64,000 nucleotides of DNA, from NCBI RefSeq assembly GCF_000754805.1, contig NZ_KN150731.1, positions 1,010,492 to 1,074,491 on the forward strand, written 5' to 3'. The DNA comes from Yersinia frederiksenii ATCC 33641 (lineage in GTDB: Bacteria > Pseudomonadota > Gammaproteobacteria > Enterobacterales > Enterobacteriaceae). The notes under the pieces are model-generated. The model did no database searches and was not told the DNA's origin. It saw nothing but the letters and a program-made list of their open reading frames with translations. Positions 21,832 through 32,994 of the stretch are shown piece by piece. How positions within the stretch are numbered: the first letter of the stretch is position 1; every line of letters begins with the position of its first letter. Made by a program: the position numbers and the translations under genes.

Positions 21832-22800
21832 CTACTGTTGCAGTTCTTGCTCAGTGAACAAATCTGCAAATAATGCTGTGCTTAAGTAACGCTCACCCGA
21901 GGACGGAAGAATAACCACAATTGTTTTGTCAGTAAAGCCATCTTCTTCAGAAAGCTTAACCGCAGCAGCGACTGCCGCACCGGAAGAAATACCGGCCAAA
22001 ATACCTTCTTCATCCATCAAGCGACGAGCCATAGAGATAGCTTCGTCATTGGTCACCAAAGCAACCCGGTCAATCAAACTCAGGTCGAGGTTGCCGGGAA
22101 TGAAGCCTGCGCCAATACCTTGAATTTTATGTGGGCCTGGTTTGATCTCCTGGCCTGCCAATGCTTGCGTGATAACTGGCGAGTCGGTTGGCTCAACAGC
22201 AACGGAAATAATTGCTTTGCCTTTGGTATTTTTGATGTAGCGGCTGACGCCGGTCAGCGTACCACCAGTACCGACACCAGCGATAAAGACATCCACTTCA
22301 CCATCGGTATCTTCCCAAATCTCGGGGCCAGTGGTTTTCTCGTGAATTTCCGGGTTTGCAGGGTTACTGAACTGTTGCAAAATAATATAGCGGTCTGGGT
22401 CGGTAGCTTGAATTTCTTCGGCTTTAGCGATGGCTCCTTTCATCCCCTTAGCACCTTCAGTCAGCACCAGATTGGCACCCAGCGCTTTTAATAACTTACG
22501 GCGCTCAATGCTCATGGTTTCAGGCATCGTCAGCGTTAATTTATAACCACGAGCTGCGGCAACAAATGCCAGAGCAACCCCGGTATTACCACTGGTCGGT
22601 TCTACCAGTTCTTTGCCTTCGGTCAGAATGCCTCTATTTTCGGCATCCCAAATCATATTAGCGCCGATACGGCATTTAACGCTGAAACTGGGATTGCGTG
22701 ATTCAACCTTCGCCAAAATGCGTCCGTTACCGATACGGTTCAGACGAACCAACGGCGTATGGCCGATTGTTAAAGAGTTGTCTTCATATATCTTGCTCAT
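21832..22800 (-). CDS. cysK: Cysteine synthase A
   Basis: 322 residues. PLP enzyme forming cysteine from O-acetylserine and sulfide; also the CysE-binding partner and a CdiA permissive factor in some enterics. The PLP lysine is K42 in [11 protein letters not shown]. The substrate loop is [10 protein letters not shown], and the glycine-rich phosphate loop is [10 protein letters not shown]. Monocistronic between its own terminator and the cysZ gene, with cysZ 153 bp upstream on the same strand. Confidence 0.97.
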   Translation of the reverse strand: MSKIYEDNSLTIGHTPLVRLNRIGNGRILAKVESRNPSFSVKCRIGANMIWDAENRGILTEGKELVEPTSGNTGVALAFVAAARGYKLTLTMPETMSIERRKLLKALGANLVLTEGAKGMKGAIAKAEEIQATDPDRYIILQQFSNPANPEIHEKTTGPEIWEDTDGEVDVFIAGVGTGGTLTGVSRYIKNTKGKAIISVAVEPTDSPVITQALAGQEIKPGPHKIQGIGAGFIPGNLDLSLIDRVALVTNDEAISMARRLMDEEGILAGISSGAAVAAAVKLSEEDGFTDKTIVVILPSSGERYLSTALFADLFTEQELQQ

Positions 22801-22926
22801 AGCCCGTCCTTTAACTCTATGAAAATGTAGGAAACGTTCAAAGCATACGCTAACAGTATTGCTATGGAAGTAAGTAATTGGTATATCGATATGTTATTAG
22901 GAAATAAGTTTTAATCCCAATAACAA

Positions 22927-22945
22927 GGGCGTGACCAGCACGCCC
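22927..22945 (-). other. Hairpin after cysZ
   Basis: GGGCGTG-ACCAG-CACGCCC forms a perfect 7-bp stem between the cysZ stop and cysK. The following bases on the minus strand (CTTGTTATT) are only weakly T-rich, so it is a weak terminator at best. Confidence 0.4.
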
Positions 22946-22953
22946 ACAGAAAA

Positions 22954-23721
22954 TTAGTGTGATGGTTGAATAAACTGGTCACGGTAGCGATCAACCCACA
23001 TCGCCGTGGCCCCGCAGACCGCAACTGGCATAATCACCAAATTAAGGAATGGGATCATAGTGAATAAGCTCACTAGTGCGCCAAATTGGAGGTTATCAAC
23101 TTTATTTTGCCGTAATGCGCTGCGCATGTGCTGGAAGCTCACTTTATGGTTATCAAAAGGATAGTCACAATATTGAATCGAGAGCATCCAGGCACTAAAG
23201 AGGAACCATAGAACAGGGGCCAGTGTTTGGCCAATTCCCGGAATCACATATAACAGCAACAACACTAATGCCCGCGGTAAGTAGTAAGCTAATTTGCGCC
23301 ATTCACGTGCCATAATGCGCGGTAAATCCTTCACGATGCCCATGATACCGGTATCCGGTAGGGGTTTTCCGGTTAGGCTCGCCTCCAATTGTTCGGCCAA
23401 CAAACCGTTAAAGGGGGCGGCGATGAAATTGGCAAGGGTGCTGAACAGGTAACTGAAGACCAGTAGCACCGAAATGACCATTACTGGCCACAGTAAATAA
23501 CTTAGCCATTGTAACCAGTCAGGGATATGGCTCAATAGTTGTGGAACCCAGTCACCTATCCGGTTGAATAACCACCAGAAAGCACCTCCCATCAGTAGAA
23601 TATTTACTAATAAAGGCAAAATCACGAATCGCCGGATGCCCGGGCGGGAAATTAACTGCCATCCTTGCGCAAAATAATGGATACCATTGACCTTTTTTGC
23701 TGTTTTTTGCGTATACGCCAT
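22954..23721 (-). CDS. cysZ: Sulfate permease CysZ
   Basis: 255 residues, EI24/CysZ family. Inner-membrane proton-coupled sulfate channel feeding cysteine synthesis. Hydrophobic segments are at about 30-52, 65-95, 145-170 and 205-235. Conserved blocks are [21 protein letters not shown] near the N-terminus in outline, [11 protein letters not shown] and [15 protein letters not shown]. Genomic neighbours cysK and zipA match E. coli order. Confidence 0.95.
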   Translation of the reverse strand: MAYTQKTAKKVNGIHYFAQGWQLISRPGIRRFVILPLLVNILLMGGAFWWLFNRIGDWVPQLLSHIPDWLQWLSYLLWPVMVISVLLVFSYLFSTLANFIAAPFNGLLAEQLEASLTGKPLPDTGIMGIVKDLPRIMAREWRKLAYYLPRALVLLLLYVIPGIGQTLAPVLWFLFSAWMLSIQYCDYPFDNHKVSFQHMRSALRQNKVDNLQFGALVSLFTMIPFLNLVIMPVAVCGATAMWVDRYRDQFIQPSH

Positions 23722-23940
23722 GCCATTGAGTTCTCTGTTAGCTTATTGACCAATGTATCATATCGGTATGATTTCCCACTGCATAGTCACGTTTTGTACA
23801 AAAAGTAAGCGAAACATCTAGCATAATCATCTTTCTTTGAAGAAAATTGAGCACGGACTTGCACTTGTGTTCGTTGGGAAATAGAGTTAAAGGGTGAATG
23901 TTTGCCGCGGTGGCAATGTATTGGAACAACAGAGATAGTA

Positions 23941-24924
23941 ATGATGCAGGATTTGCGTCTGATATTAATCGTTGTTGGCGCGATCGCCATAATAGCGTTG
24001 TTATTGCATGGTTTATGGACCAGCCGTAAAGAACGCTCATCACTTTTTCGCGATCGCCCAGTTAAACGTCTGAAACAAGAACGTGTTGAAACCCCGATTG
24101 AGAGTCTTGATGAAGGGGTAGGAGAAGTGCGCGTCCGCACAGCTCATCCACAAGAGAAGCCTTCGTTTAGTCACATTGATGATGACGATGAAGACATGCC
24201 GGTTATTCAGCATACTGAAACTCAGCCGGCACAGGTTAAGACGGAGCCTCGTCAAAAACCTTTTGCTTCAGTGCAGACAGACTATGACGACCCGCTATTG
24301 GGTGGGCTATCTGCTGAACAACCACCGCATGAATCACAGCGTGATCCTTTGCTTGGTTCGGTTGAAGAACCCTATTCACAACCGCGTCACGCAGAACCAC
24401 AGCATGTGGCGGAACATGCACCTCGAGTCGCGCCACAACAGGTGGAATCGCAACCAGAGCCTGCAGTTCCTGCTCCTGAGGTGAAACCACAAAAACTGAA
24501 AGAAACTGTTTTGGTGCTGCATGTCGCTGCACATCACGGCGGTACTTTGGGCGGTGAGTTGCTGTTACAGAGTGTGCTTCAGTCTGGTTTCCAGTTCGGT
24601 GAAATGGGTATTTTCCACCGTCACCTTAGCCCGGCAGGCAGCGGCCCAGTATTGTTCAGTTTGGCGAATATGGTAAAACCGGGTTCTTTTGATCCTGATA
24701 CCATGTCTGATTTCTCTACGCCGGGTGTATCAATGTTTATGATGGTACCGTCTTATGGCGATGCTAATCAGAACTTCAAGCTAATGCTACAATCAGCCCA
24801 GCGCATTGCCGACGATGTTGGCGGTGTCGTGTTGGATGATGAACGCCGCATGATGACCCCGCAAAAGCTGGAAACGTATAAGGCCCGCATCCGCGAAGTG
24901 TTGGATGCAAACGCAAGCGCCTGA
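23941..24924 (+). CDS. zipA: Cell division protein ZipA
   Basis: 327 residues from ATG 23941 ([15 protein letters not shown]), the family start; the frame is open 39 bp further upstream but those codons have no counterpart. The N-terminal membrane anchor is at 6-27, followed by a charged segment and a long linker rich in P, Q, H and E (about 60-190). The C-terminal FtsZ-binding domain covers about 195-325 ([35 protein letters not shown]). It tethers FtsZ to the membrane at the septum. Divergent from cysZ and followed by a terminator. Confidence 0.97.
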   Translation: MMQDLRLILIVVGAIAIIALLLHGLWTSRKERSSLFRDRPVKRLKQERVETPIESLDEGVGEVRVRTAHPQEKPSFSHIDDDDEDMPVIQHTETQPAQVKTEPRQKPFASVQTDYDDPLLGGLSAEQPPHESQRDPLLGSVEEPYSQPRHAEPQHVAEHAPRVAPQQVESQPEPAVPAPEVKPQKLKETVLVLHVAAHHGGTLGGELLLQSVLQSGFQFGEMGIFHRHLSPAGSGPVLFSLANMVKPGSFDPDTMSDFSTPGVSMFMMVPSYGDANQNFKLMLQSAQRIADDVGGVVLDDERRMMTPQKLETYKARIREVLDANASA

Positions 24925-24958
24925 TAACGTTGCCCCATAATGAATCGAATTAACCCGA

Positions 24959-24982
24959 ACCCCCGCATGCCGGGGGTTTTTT
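24959..24982 (+). terminator. Rho-independent terminator between zipA and ligA
   Basis: ACCCCCG (24959-24965) pairs with CGGGGGT (24971-24977), with a 5-base loop and a six-T run. It lies only about 20 bp before the ligA start, so ligA depends on read-through or on a promoter inside zipA. Confidence 0.8.
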
Positions 24983-24996
24983 ATCTTTGATGGTGA

Positions 24997-27012
<2,016 letters not shown>

Positions 27013-27035
27013 TTATAATTCTGAGGGCGAGTGGT

Positions 27036-27251
27036 ATGGAAAAAGAAAATTTGCTTGAGATTGCCAATACCCGGATGCCTTTTGGTAAATACCAAGGGCG
27101 GGTATTAATCGATCTGCCTGAAGAGTACCTGTTGTGGTTCGCCCGGAAAGGGGAATTTCCGCAGGGTAAGTTGGGCATGTTAATGGAAATGACACTGGCC
27201 ATTAAGATTGAAGGGCTGGATAGTTTGGTAAAACCACTTAAGCGCAGTTAA
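27036..27251 (+). CDS. ypeB: YpeB-like DUF3820 protein
   Basis: 71 residues, matching E. coli YpeB (72) in size and in position directly after ligA. Typical DUF3820 blocks are MPFGKYQGR, LIDLPEEYLLWFARKG and FPQGKLG. It is small, soluble and probably cytoplasmic. Related domains occur fused to exonucleases, which has led to guesses about nucleic-acid binding, but no function is established. Start ATG 27036 has GAGGGCGAG upstream; 23 bp after ligA, so probably cotranscribed. Confidence 0.9.
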   Translation: MEKENLLEIANTRMPFGKYQGRVLIDLPEEYLLWFARKGEFPQGKLGMLMEMTLAIKIEGLDSLVKPLKRS

Positions 27252-27325
27252 TCCGATACTCTAAAATATGGCGATGGGCGGCATTCCGTTCATCGCCATG
27301 ATTTTGTTTGTAGGGTAAAACTTCA

Positions 27326-27670
27326 TTAAATATAAACGTCAATCTGGTTCTGTGCAGAAGGGCGGTTTATCCCATCACCCGCCGGTGCATTCGCACTCAC
27401 GGTATTATTATCGCCCTCTTTGGTTTTTTCGGCCTCTTTGGCTTCAATACGAGCGATTTGCGCTTGCAGTGCTGCAATTTGACTCTGAATTTGTTGCTGC
27501 TGTTTTTGTAGCTCATCAGCGGTCAAACCAGAATCTTTTAAGGTGCTTAATTTTTCAGTGAGTTTTTGGATCTCTTGATTTAGAGATTTAATCTGTGCGG
27601 CGCTACTGCTGTCCGAAGAGCTACTGCCGCTCACAGAAACTGATGCGGTAGAGATAGTATTCGACATCAT
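27326..27670 (-). CDS. FlxA-like coiled-coil protein
   Basis: 114 residues. A Ser/Thr-rich N-terminus (about 1-24) is followed by a long heptad-like coiled coil (about 25-85; SLNQEIQKLTEKL, QQQQIQSQIAALQAQIARIE) and a tail ending IDVYI. This matches the FlxA-like family; E. coli flxA is a flagellar class 3 gene of unclear role. Two adjacent ATGs (27670, 27667) are possible; the AAGGA is better spaced for the second. A strong sigma-28 promoter lies upstream (27703-27729), supporting membership in the flagellar regulon. Monocistronic. Confidence 0.8.
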   Translation of the reverse strand: MMSNTISTASVSVSGSSSSDSSSAAQIKSLNQEIQKLTEKLSTLKDSGLTADELQKQQQQIQSQIAALQAQIARIEAKEAEKTKEGDNNTVSANAPAGDGINRPSAQNQIDVYI

Positions 27671-27702
27671 TATTCCTTAGAAAAACGTGGGTGGAGTAAT
27701 GC

Positions 27703-27729
27703 TTATCGACGAGGGAATATTAACCTTTA
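27703..27729 (-). promoter_or_regulatory. Sigma-28 (FliA) promoter for the FlxA-like gene
   Basis: Read on the minus strand: TAAAGGTT, 11-base spacer, GTCGATAA. The enteric FliA consensus is TAAAGTTT-N11-GCCGATAA, so 14 of 16 bases match with the exact spacing. It lies 33 bp before the start codon. Confidence 0.88.
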
Positions 27730-27796
27730 ACTCTTTATAGCTGTTTTACACAATCTTATCACTTGGCTGTTTTGCTGATCACAACAGCATGATTTT

Positions 27797-28363
27797 TCAC
27801 GGGGATACCACCAACCTTAATTGTGGCCAATGTTGCAGCCAACCTTTGCTATTCACCCTCTGGTTGTAGGTATCTATTTCACCGTTTTTGGGGTTTAGCG
27901 TGATAGTTTTGGCAAATAGCGCCTCCACACCGAGTGGTGCGACTAATTCAACATCGCCATTGTTATTGAGTTTGGCACCAATGGCGGTTTCGACCTCAAC
28001 CCAATAGCTGATGGCATCTTCCATATTGGTATAGGGCCAGCGACCCGTGTGCAGATGCATTCTGGCTTGATTTTTTACTGACCACGGAAAGGGAATATCT
28101 TGAAAAGACGGCGTTTGAAGTAACTGTTTTTCGAGTTGTAAATCTCGTTGTTCGCTGGCATCTTCCTCATCAAAATAGACTAAATCAATATCATTAAGTG
28201 GTGTCGGTGAGGTGTAGCCATGCAGTTGGTCCCATACCAGATTGCGAACAAACCCAGCAGCCAGACACCACTGATGTAAGCCGAGTTCACGAGCAATAGA
28301 TAATGCGCGCATCCGATAAGGGTCAGCTTGAAGCCATTGAATGATTTGCTGTTGCTGGTCCAT
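27797..28363 (-). CDS. Nucleotidyltransferase-like protein (DUF925/NTP_transf_6)
   Basis: 188 residues. The N-terminal half shows a nucleotidyltransferase pattern: AAGFVRNLVWDQLHG followed by an acidic motif in LNDIDLVYFDEED, as in tRNA-nucleotidyltransferase-type folds. The C-terminal half has NQARMHLHTGRWPYTNMEDAIS. It looks like the PF06042 family, which has no established substrate. Start ATG 28363 has GAGGGA six bases upstream. It is next to two tRNA-Ala genes, but no functional link can be claimed. Confidence 0.75.
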   Translation of the reverse strand: MDQQQQIIQWLQADPYRMRALSIARELGLHQWCLAAGFVRNLVWDQLHGYTSPTPLNDIDLVYFDEEDASEQRDLQLEKQLLQTPSFQDIPFPWSVKNQARMHLHTGRWPYTNMEDAISYWVEVETAIGAKLNNNGDVELVAPLGVEALFAKTITLNPKNGEIDTYNQRVNSKGWLQHWPQLRLVVSP

Positions 28364-28469
28364 TAGCTATTCCCTCAGTCATCTCTTGTTTATTCACTTA
28401 AGCCGTGAATTAACAGGATAGCAGCAGAGAAGATAAAATTGGAACCTGATTATGGTAAACGCTGAAAAG

Positions 28470-28491
28470 CAAAAAACCGGCCTAAGCCGGT
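28470..28491 (-). terminator. Terminator after tRNA-Ala pair
   Basis: On the minus strand ACCGGC and GCCGGT pair with a short loop, followed by six Ts. It lies 12 bp beyond the second tRNA-Ala. Confidence 0.8.
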
Positions 28492-28502
28492 CTTTTAAAT
28501 GG

Positions 28503-28578
<76 letters not shown>

Positions 28579-28658
28579 ACAAATGTGGTTGTTCGTACTG
28601 ATTTATCTATGATGCCACTAATTTAACTGGTTTGACTAGATCATCAAATCAGAAAATT

Positions 28659-28734
<76 letters not shown>

Positions 28735-28768
28735 AATGCGCACATAATAAATTGTGTGAACGGGGCGC

Positions 28769-28797
28769 ATGATATGAAACCACTGAAACAGTGTCAA
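28769..28797 (-). promoter_or_regulatory. Promoter of the tRNA-Ala operon
   Basis: On the minus strand TTGACA, 17-base spacer, TATCAT, then a GC-rich discriminator (GCGCCCCG) typical of stringently controlled stable-RNA promoters. Confidence 0.8.
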
Positions 28798-28912
28798 CGG
28801 CTAATTCAATTTCTCGCGTTAAGCGCTGAAAAAGCCGCCAAATCAGTGGGTGAACAGCATAATAAACGGGATGTAATTCATCGTTTGGTGGTTTTCGGAC
28901 ATAAAAAAGGTG

Positions 28913-28940
28913 GCTTGAATATGCCACCTTGTAAGCATGA
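28913..28940 (-). terminator. Rho-independent terminator after gltX
   Basis: AAGGTGGC (28917-28924) pairs with GCCACCTT (28933-28940); on the minus strand the stem is followed by a T run. It starts 13 bp after the gltX stop. Confidence 0.85.
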
Positions 28941-28952
28941 AAATGCGTGATT

Positions 28953-30368
28953 TTATTGCTGAGCTTCACGTTCGCTGATGAAAGCGAGTGCTTTATCGAT
29001 ACGTGCCAATGAGCGCGCCTGACCGATCGCATGGACGGTGACATCCATACCTGGCGATTGTCCCGCCCCAGTGACAGCAACACGCAGCGGCATGCCAACT
29101 TTACCCATTCCTACACCTAACTCATCTGCGGTGCCCTGAATGGCGTTGTGGACGTTTTCAGTTGTCCATTCCGTAATAGCGGCCAGTTTGGCTTTGACCG
29201 CTTCAAGTGGTTGACGTGCAACTGGGCGTAAATGCTTTTTCGCTGCATCAGCATCGAACTCGTCAAACTCTTCATAGAAGTAGCGGCAAGACTCAGCCAT
29301 CTCTTTGAGTGTCTTACAGCGTTCGCCTAGCAGTTTAACTATTTCAACCAACTCTGGGCCATTACGGGTATCAATACCCAGTTGCTCAACTTGCCATGAC
29401 AGATGCACAGCAACATGTTCAGGTGGCAGGCTGTTGATATAGTGATGATTCAACCACTGTAGTTTTTCAGTATTGAAAGCACTGGCTGATTTGCTAACCG
29501 CATCTAAAGTGAATAACTCGGTCATTTCGGCTACGGAGAAAATCTCCTGATCGCCATGAGACCAACCCAAACGTACCAGATAATTCAGCAGAGCTTCCGG
29601 CAGGTAACCGTCATCACGGTATTGCATGACACCGACTGCGCCGTGGCGTTTAGACAACTTTTTGCCATCATCACCCAGAATCATCGAAACGTGAGCATAT
29701 TCAGGAACTGGCGCGCCTAATGCTTTCAGAATATTGATTTGGCGCGGGGTGTTGTTGATATGGTCTTCACCGCGGATAACATGGGTGATTTCCATATCCC
29801 AGTCATCAATAACTACACAGAAGTTATAGGTTGGCGAACCATCTGTGCGGCGAATAATTAAATCATCCAGCTCTTGGTTGCTAAATTCAATTGGCCCACG
29901 GATTTTATCATTGAAAATAACAGAACCTTCCTGCGGGTTACGAAAACGCACCACTGAAGGTTCATCGGCACCATGAGTACATTGGCTGTCACGGCAGCGA
30001 CCATCGTAGCGAGGCTTTTCGCCATTCGCCATTTGAGTTTCACGTAATTCATCCAGACGTTCTTTAGAGCAATAGCATCTATACGCAGTGCCATTCTCCA
30101 ACATTTGGTCAATAACCGCATTGTAGCGATCGAAACGTTTGGTTTGGAAATACGGGCCTTCATCCCAATCCAGATTTAGCCAGTTCATACCGTCCATAAT
30201 GGCGTCAATGGCTTCCTGAGTTGAGCGCTCAAGATCGGTGTCTTCGATACGCAGAACAAATTCACCACCTAAATGACGGGTGAATAGCCAGGAATAGAGC
30301 GCGGTGCGTGCGCCACCTACGTGAAGATAGCCGGTAGGACTGGGTGCAAAACGGGTTTTAATTTTCAT
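28953..30368 (-). CDS. gltX: Glutamyl-tRNA synthetase
   Basis: 471 residues, the E. coli length. Class I synthetase with a HIGH-like motif in [15 protein letters not shown] (about 10-24) and a KMSKS-like motif in [12 protein letters not shown] (about 237-248). A zinc-binding region with Cys-x-Cys (YRCYCSKE) and RCRDSQC lies at about 97-127. It charges tRNA-Glu for translation and for 5-aminolevulinate synthesis. It lies between the tRNA-Ala pair and the tRNA-Val array, as in E. coli. Confidence 0.98.
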   Translation of the reverse strand: MKIKTRFAPSPTGYLHVGGARTALYSWLFTRHLGGEFVLRIEDTDLERSTQEAIDAIMDGMNWLNLDWDEGPYFQTKRFDRYNAVIDQMLENGTAYRCYCSKERLDELRETQMANGEKPRYDGRCRDSQCTHGADEPSVVRFRNPQEGSVIFNDKIRGPIEFSNQELDDLIIRRTDGSPTYNFCVVIDDWDMEITHVIRGEDHINNTPRQINILKALGAPVPEYAHVSMILGDDGKKLSKRHGAVGVMQYRDDGYLPEALLNYLVRLGWSHGDQEIFSVAEMTELFTLDAVSKSASAFNTEKLQWLNHHYINSLPPEHVAVHLSWQVEQLGIDTRNGPELVEIVKLLGERCKTLKEMAESCRYFYEEFDEFDADAAKKHLRPVARQPLEAVKAKLAAITEWTTENVHNAIQGTADELGVGMGKVGMPLRVAVTGAGQSPGMDVTVHAIGQARSLARIDKALAFISEREAQQ

Positions 30369-30594
30369 TGGGATCGATGCCTTATTACGCTACGCCGGCC
30401 AGCAGACGCTGACAGTTGCTCTAAATTCGAAAAAGTAGGCGACATTCTACCACCCTGAAGTAATTCCTCAACGATGTTACCGGCATGCAATTGATGATTA
30501 CTGATAGATATGCCTAAAGAAACGTCCACAGCGGCGATAAATATCGCATCCTGTTTAAATTTGCGGCGAACGATTGTTTTCGTTTTAAAAACCG

Positions 30595-30622
30595 TTGACT
30601 CACTTCGAACTATCCCTATAAT
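30595..30622 (+). promoter_or_regulatory. Promoter of the tRNA-Val/Lys operon
   Basis: TTGACT, 16-base spacer, TATAAT, then GCGACTCC as discriminator, 20 bp before the first tRNA-Val. The rest of the gap 30369-30642 shows no gene. Confidence 0.8.
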
Positions 30623-30642
30623 GCGACTCCAACAACACGGCG

Positions 30643-30718
30643 GGGCGATTAGCTCAGTTGGTAGAGCATCTCCTTTACACGGAGGGGGTCATCAGTTCGA
30701 ATCTGGTATCGCCCACCA
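30643..30718 (+). tRNA. tRNA-Val (TAC), copy 1
   Basis: 76 nt, CCA encoded, acceptor GGGCGAT pairing with ATCGCCC. Anticodon TAC in the loop CTTTACA; T-loop AGTTCGAATC. Identical to the next two copies; equivalent to valU/valX/valY. Confidence 0.97.
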
Positions 30719-30768
30719 AACTCGACGTGTTTTGTAGTAAGAGTTATGCAGTAAAATGAGATAGATGA

Positions 30769-30844
30769 GGGCGATTAGCTCAGTTGGTAGAGCATCTCCT
30801 TTACACGGAGGGGGTCATCAGTTCGAATCTGGTATCGCCCACCA
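30769..30844 (+). tRNA. tRNA-Val (TAC), copy 2
   Basis: 76 nt, identical to copy 1, 50 bp downstream of it. Anticodon TAC, CCA encoded. Confidence 0.97.
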
Positions 30845-30885
30845 CTCATCTCTCATTGATTTTAAAGCATTAAAGTAGTAGAAGT

Positions 30886-30961
30886 GGGCGATTAGCTCAG
30901 TTGGTAGAGCATCTCCTTTACACGGAGGGGGTCATCAGTTCGAATCTGGTATCGCCCACCA
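30886..30961 (+). tRNA. tRNA-Val (TAC), copy 3
   Basis: 76 nt, identical to copies 1 and 2, 41 bp after copy 2. Anticodon TAC, CCA encoded. Confidence 0.97.
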
Positions 30962-30988
30962 CTTCTCTTACTCTCAGTTATATATAAT

Positions 30989-31064
30989 GGGTCGTTAGCT
31001 CAGTTGGTAGAGCAGTTGACTTTTAATCAATTGGTCGCAGGTTCGAATCCCGCACGACCCACCA
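30989..31064 (+). tRNA. tRNA-Lys (TTT)
   Basis: 76 nt, acceptor GGGTCGT pairing with ACGACCC, anticodon TTT in the loop CTTTTAA, T-loop GGTTCGAATC, CCA encoded. Equivalent to lysV. It is the last conserved gene before the accessory block 31.2-45.0 kb. No copy of its 3' end is found at the far side of the block. Confidence 0.97.
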
Positions 31065-31194
31065 TTATATCAAGTACTTCAGTAACTCCACCAAGCTTAT
31101 AAATCGCACAATATACAAATACAACGAAAAAACCCAAGCTGACTTCAGCCCGGGCTTTTGATGTTTCTAGAACGATGTAAATATATCCGTAGTG

Positions 31195-32523
31195 CTATTT
31201 TGCGGAGGCTTCGAGAGTAAAAGCTTCTTGAGCAAGGATAGTTTCTGGTTCGATAACTTCTTCTTCAGCACCTATTTTGGCAATACCGTGGCAACCTTCA
31301 CCATAATGTTCACCTTCCCAACGCCCAACCAGTGCCGCACCAATTGCATTGCTCATCACGTTAGTTGCCGAACGGCCCATATCTAAGAAGGGATCTACGC
31401 CCATTAACAGAATTAAACCTGCCTCTGGAATATTAAATTGGCTAAGAGTTGCGGCGATAACCACTAATGATGCACGAGGAACACCAGCCATACCTTTAGA
31501 TGTCAGCATTAGGATTAATAGCATAGTAATTTGTTCGCCCATGCTCAGATGTATATTGCATGCCTGAGCAATAAAGATGACGGCAAATGAACAATATGCC
31601 ATGGAGCCGACCAGGTTGAACGAATAACCAATAGGTAGAACAAAACTGGCAATCTTGTTAGAAACACCAAATTCTTCCAGTTTTTCCAGTGTGCCGGGGA
31701 AGGCAGCTTCGGAACTTGAAGTGGTAAAGGCTAACAGTGCCGGTTCACTAATACCTTTTATTAATCGAAGAGTACAGCGGCCAATCAGCATAATTGAGCA
31801 GCCAATCAAAATTAACCACAGCAATCCCAGAGTGAAATAGAACTCACCCATAAAGATGCCGGCACTGACCAATACCCCCATTCCACGTTCAGAAATCATC
31901 GCTGAGATCGCGGCAAATACGGTCAGTGGAGCAAATAACATGACATAACCGGTAAGCTTCAACATCAGATGTGCCAGTGAATCTAACACATCAACGATAG
32001 GTTGCGCTTTCTCTCCTATTGCGGAAAGACTAATCCCCATAAAAATAGAGAAAACAACAATTTGCAAGATTTCATTGCGTGCCATCGCATCAACAATACT
32101 GGTCGGAATGGCATGCGAAATAAACACTTTAGCGGAGAACGGAACAGGGGCGATACCGTCAACCGCACTGGCGGTTGCTGCCACGAAATTGATGCCATCG
32201 CCCGGTCTTAGGAGGTTAACAACCACCAAACCCAGCAGAATTGAAATGAATGCAGCACAAATAAACAGGAACAGTGTTTTTGAGAAAACACGCCCTAACG
32301 TTTTGGCGTCACCCATTTTGGCAATCCCGACCACTAAGGTTGAGATAATCAATGGTGCGATAATCATTTTGATTAAACGCAGAAAAATATCGGTAAAGAT
32401 GGATATTTCAGATGAGTATGATTTGGCAAAGTCAGGATTGCTAAAGGAATTTATTAAAAACCCGACAATAATACCTATTATCAGACCCAATATGATCATT
32501 GTGGTCAAGTTCTTTGATTTCAT
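31195..32523 (-). CDS. Dicarboxylate/amino-acid:cation symporter (DAACS family)
   Basis: 442 residues, inner membrane, about eight helices and two re-entrant hairpins. Family motifs include LIKMIIAPLIISTLV, the Ser-rich hairpin LAFTTSSSEAAFPGTLE and SFNLVGSMAYCSFAVIFIAQ, then a substrate-site block VDPFLDMGRSATNV. It would take up glutamate, aspartate or a C4/C5 dicarboxylate. Its position after the methylaspartate operon suggests glutamate or a pathway product such as mesaconate. It is separated from the operon by a 153-bp gap containing an inverted repeat, so it may have its own promoter. The exact substrate cannot be read from sequence. Confidence 0.85.
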   Translation of the reverse strand: MKSKNLTTMIILGLIIGIIVGFLINSFSNPDFAKSYSSEISIFTDIFLRLIKMIIAPLIISTLVVGIAKMGDAKTLGRVFSKTLFLFICAAFISILLGLVVVNLLRPGDGINFVAATASAVDGIAPVPFSAKVFISHAIPTSIVDAMARNEILQIVVFSIFMGISLSAIGEKAQPIVDVLDSLAHLMLKLTGYVMLFAPLTVFAAISAMISERGMGVLVSAGIFMGEFYFTLGLLWLILIGCSIMLIGRCTLRLIKGISEPALLAFTTSSSEAAFPGTLEKLEEFGVSNKIASFVLPIGYSFNLVGSMAYCSFAVIFIAQACNIHLSMGEQITMLLILMLTSKGMAGVPRASLVVIAATLSQFNIPEAGLILLMGVDPFLDMGRSATNVMSNAIGAALVGRWEGEHYGEGCHGIAKIGAEEEVIEPETILAQEAFTLEASAK

Positions 32524-32608
32524 AATGATTCCATTTATAAGTAGGGTGGTATATTTTTATAAATATTTAATAATTTCACCGATGTTGTATATTTATGCTT
32601 TAGAGAAA

Positions 32609-32635
32609 CGGTGCATCAGGCAGCACAATGCACCG
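32609..32635. repeat. 8-bp inverted repeat before the symporter gene
   Basis: CGGTGCAT (32609-32616) and ATGCACCG (32628-32635) are perfect reverse complements with an 11-base loop, midway between the DUF4387 gene end and the symporter start. No T run follows. It may be an operator or an RNA processing hairpin. Confidence 0.45.
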
Positions 32636-32676
32636 GGATATTCGGATGTTTTTCTATTGCTATGGCTGATTAAAAA

Positions 32677-32994
32677 CTAAATATTGAACTCGAGCTTTAA
32701 TAATGGTGCATGTTGTTGAGCACCATAGACATCCGTATCGCTTACAGCACCTGACACCAGGTGGCGCGGCATGACTATTTTGACCGCATTGGCGGGATCA
32801 AACCAAATAATACGCGAGACCAATTTAGGTTCTATTTTATAAATTTTGGCTATTAATTCCTTCTTGAATTGACCGGATTCTTTTATGCTGGAATAGATAT
32901 CTTTATTCTTGAATAAAATATCCAGTACTAACTCATACGGCCCCGCATTCTTTGATCTGACAACATGAGCCAGTTCTATAATAGATATTTTCAT
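32677..32994 (-). CDS. DUF4387 protein of the methylaspartate operon
   Basis: 105 residues, small and soluble. Visible conserved blocks are ELAHVVRSKNAGPYELVLDILF near the N-terminus (in outline) and IIWFDPANAVKIVMPR near the C-terminus. DUF4387 members usually sit beside an AtuA/DUF1446 gene or are fused to one, and that is the case here: its ATG overlaps the AtuA stop by ATGA. No enzymatic motif is recognisable. It probably acts as a small subunit of the AtuA partner. Last gene of the glutamate mutase operon. Confidence 0.75.
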   Translation of the reverse strand: MKISIIELAHVVRSKNAGPYELVLDILFKNKDIYSSIKESGQFKKELIAKIYKIEPKLVSRIIWFDPANAVKIVMPRHLVSGAVSDTDVYGAQQHAPLLKLEFNI

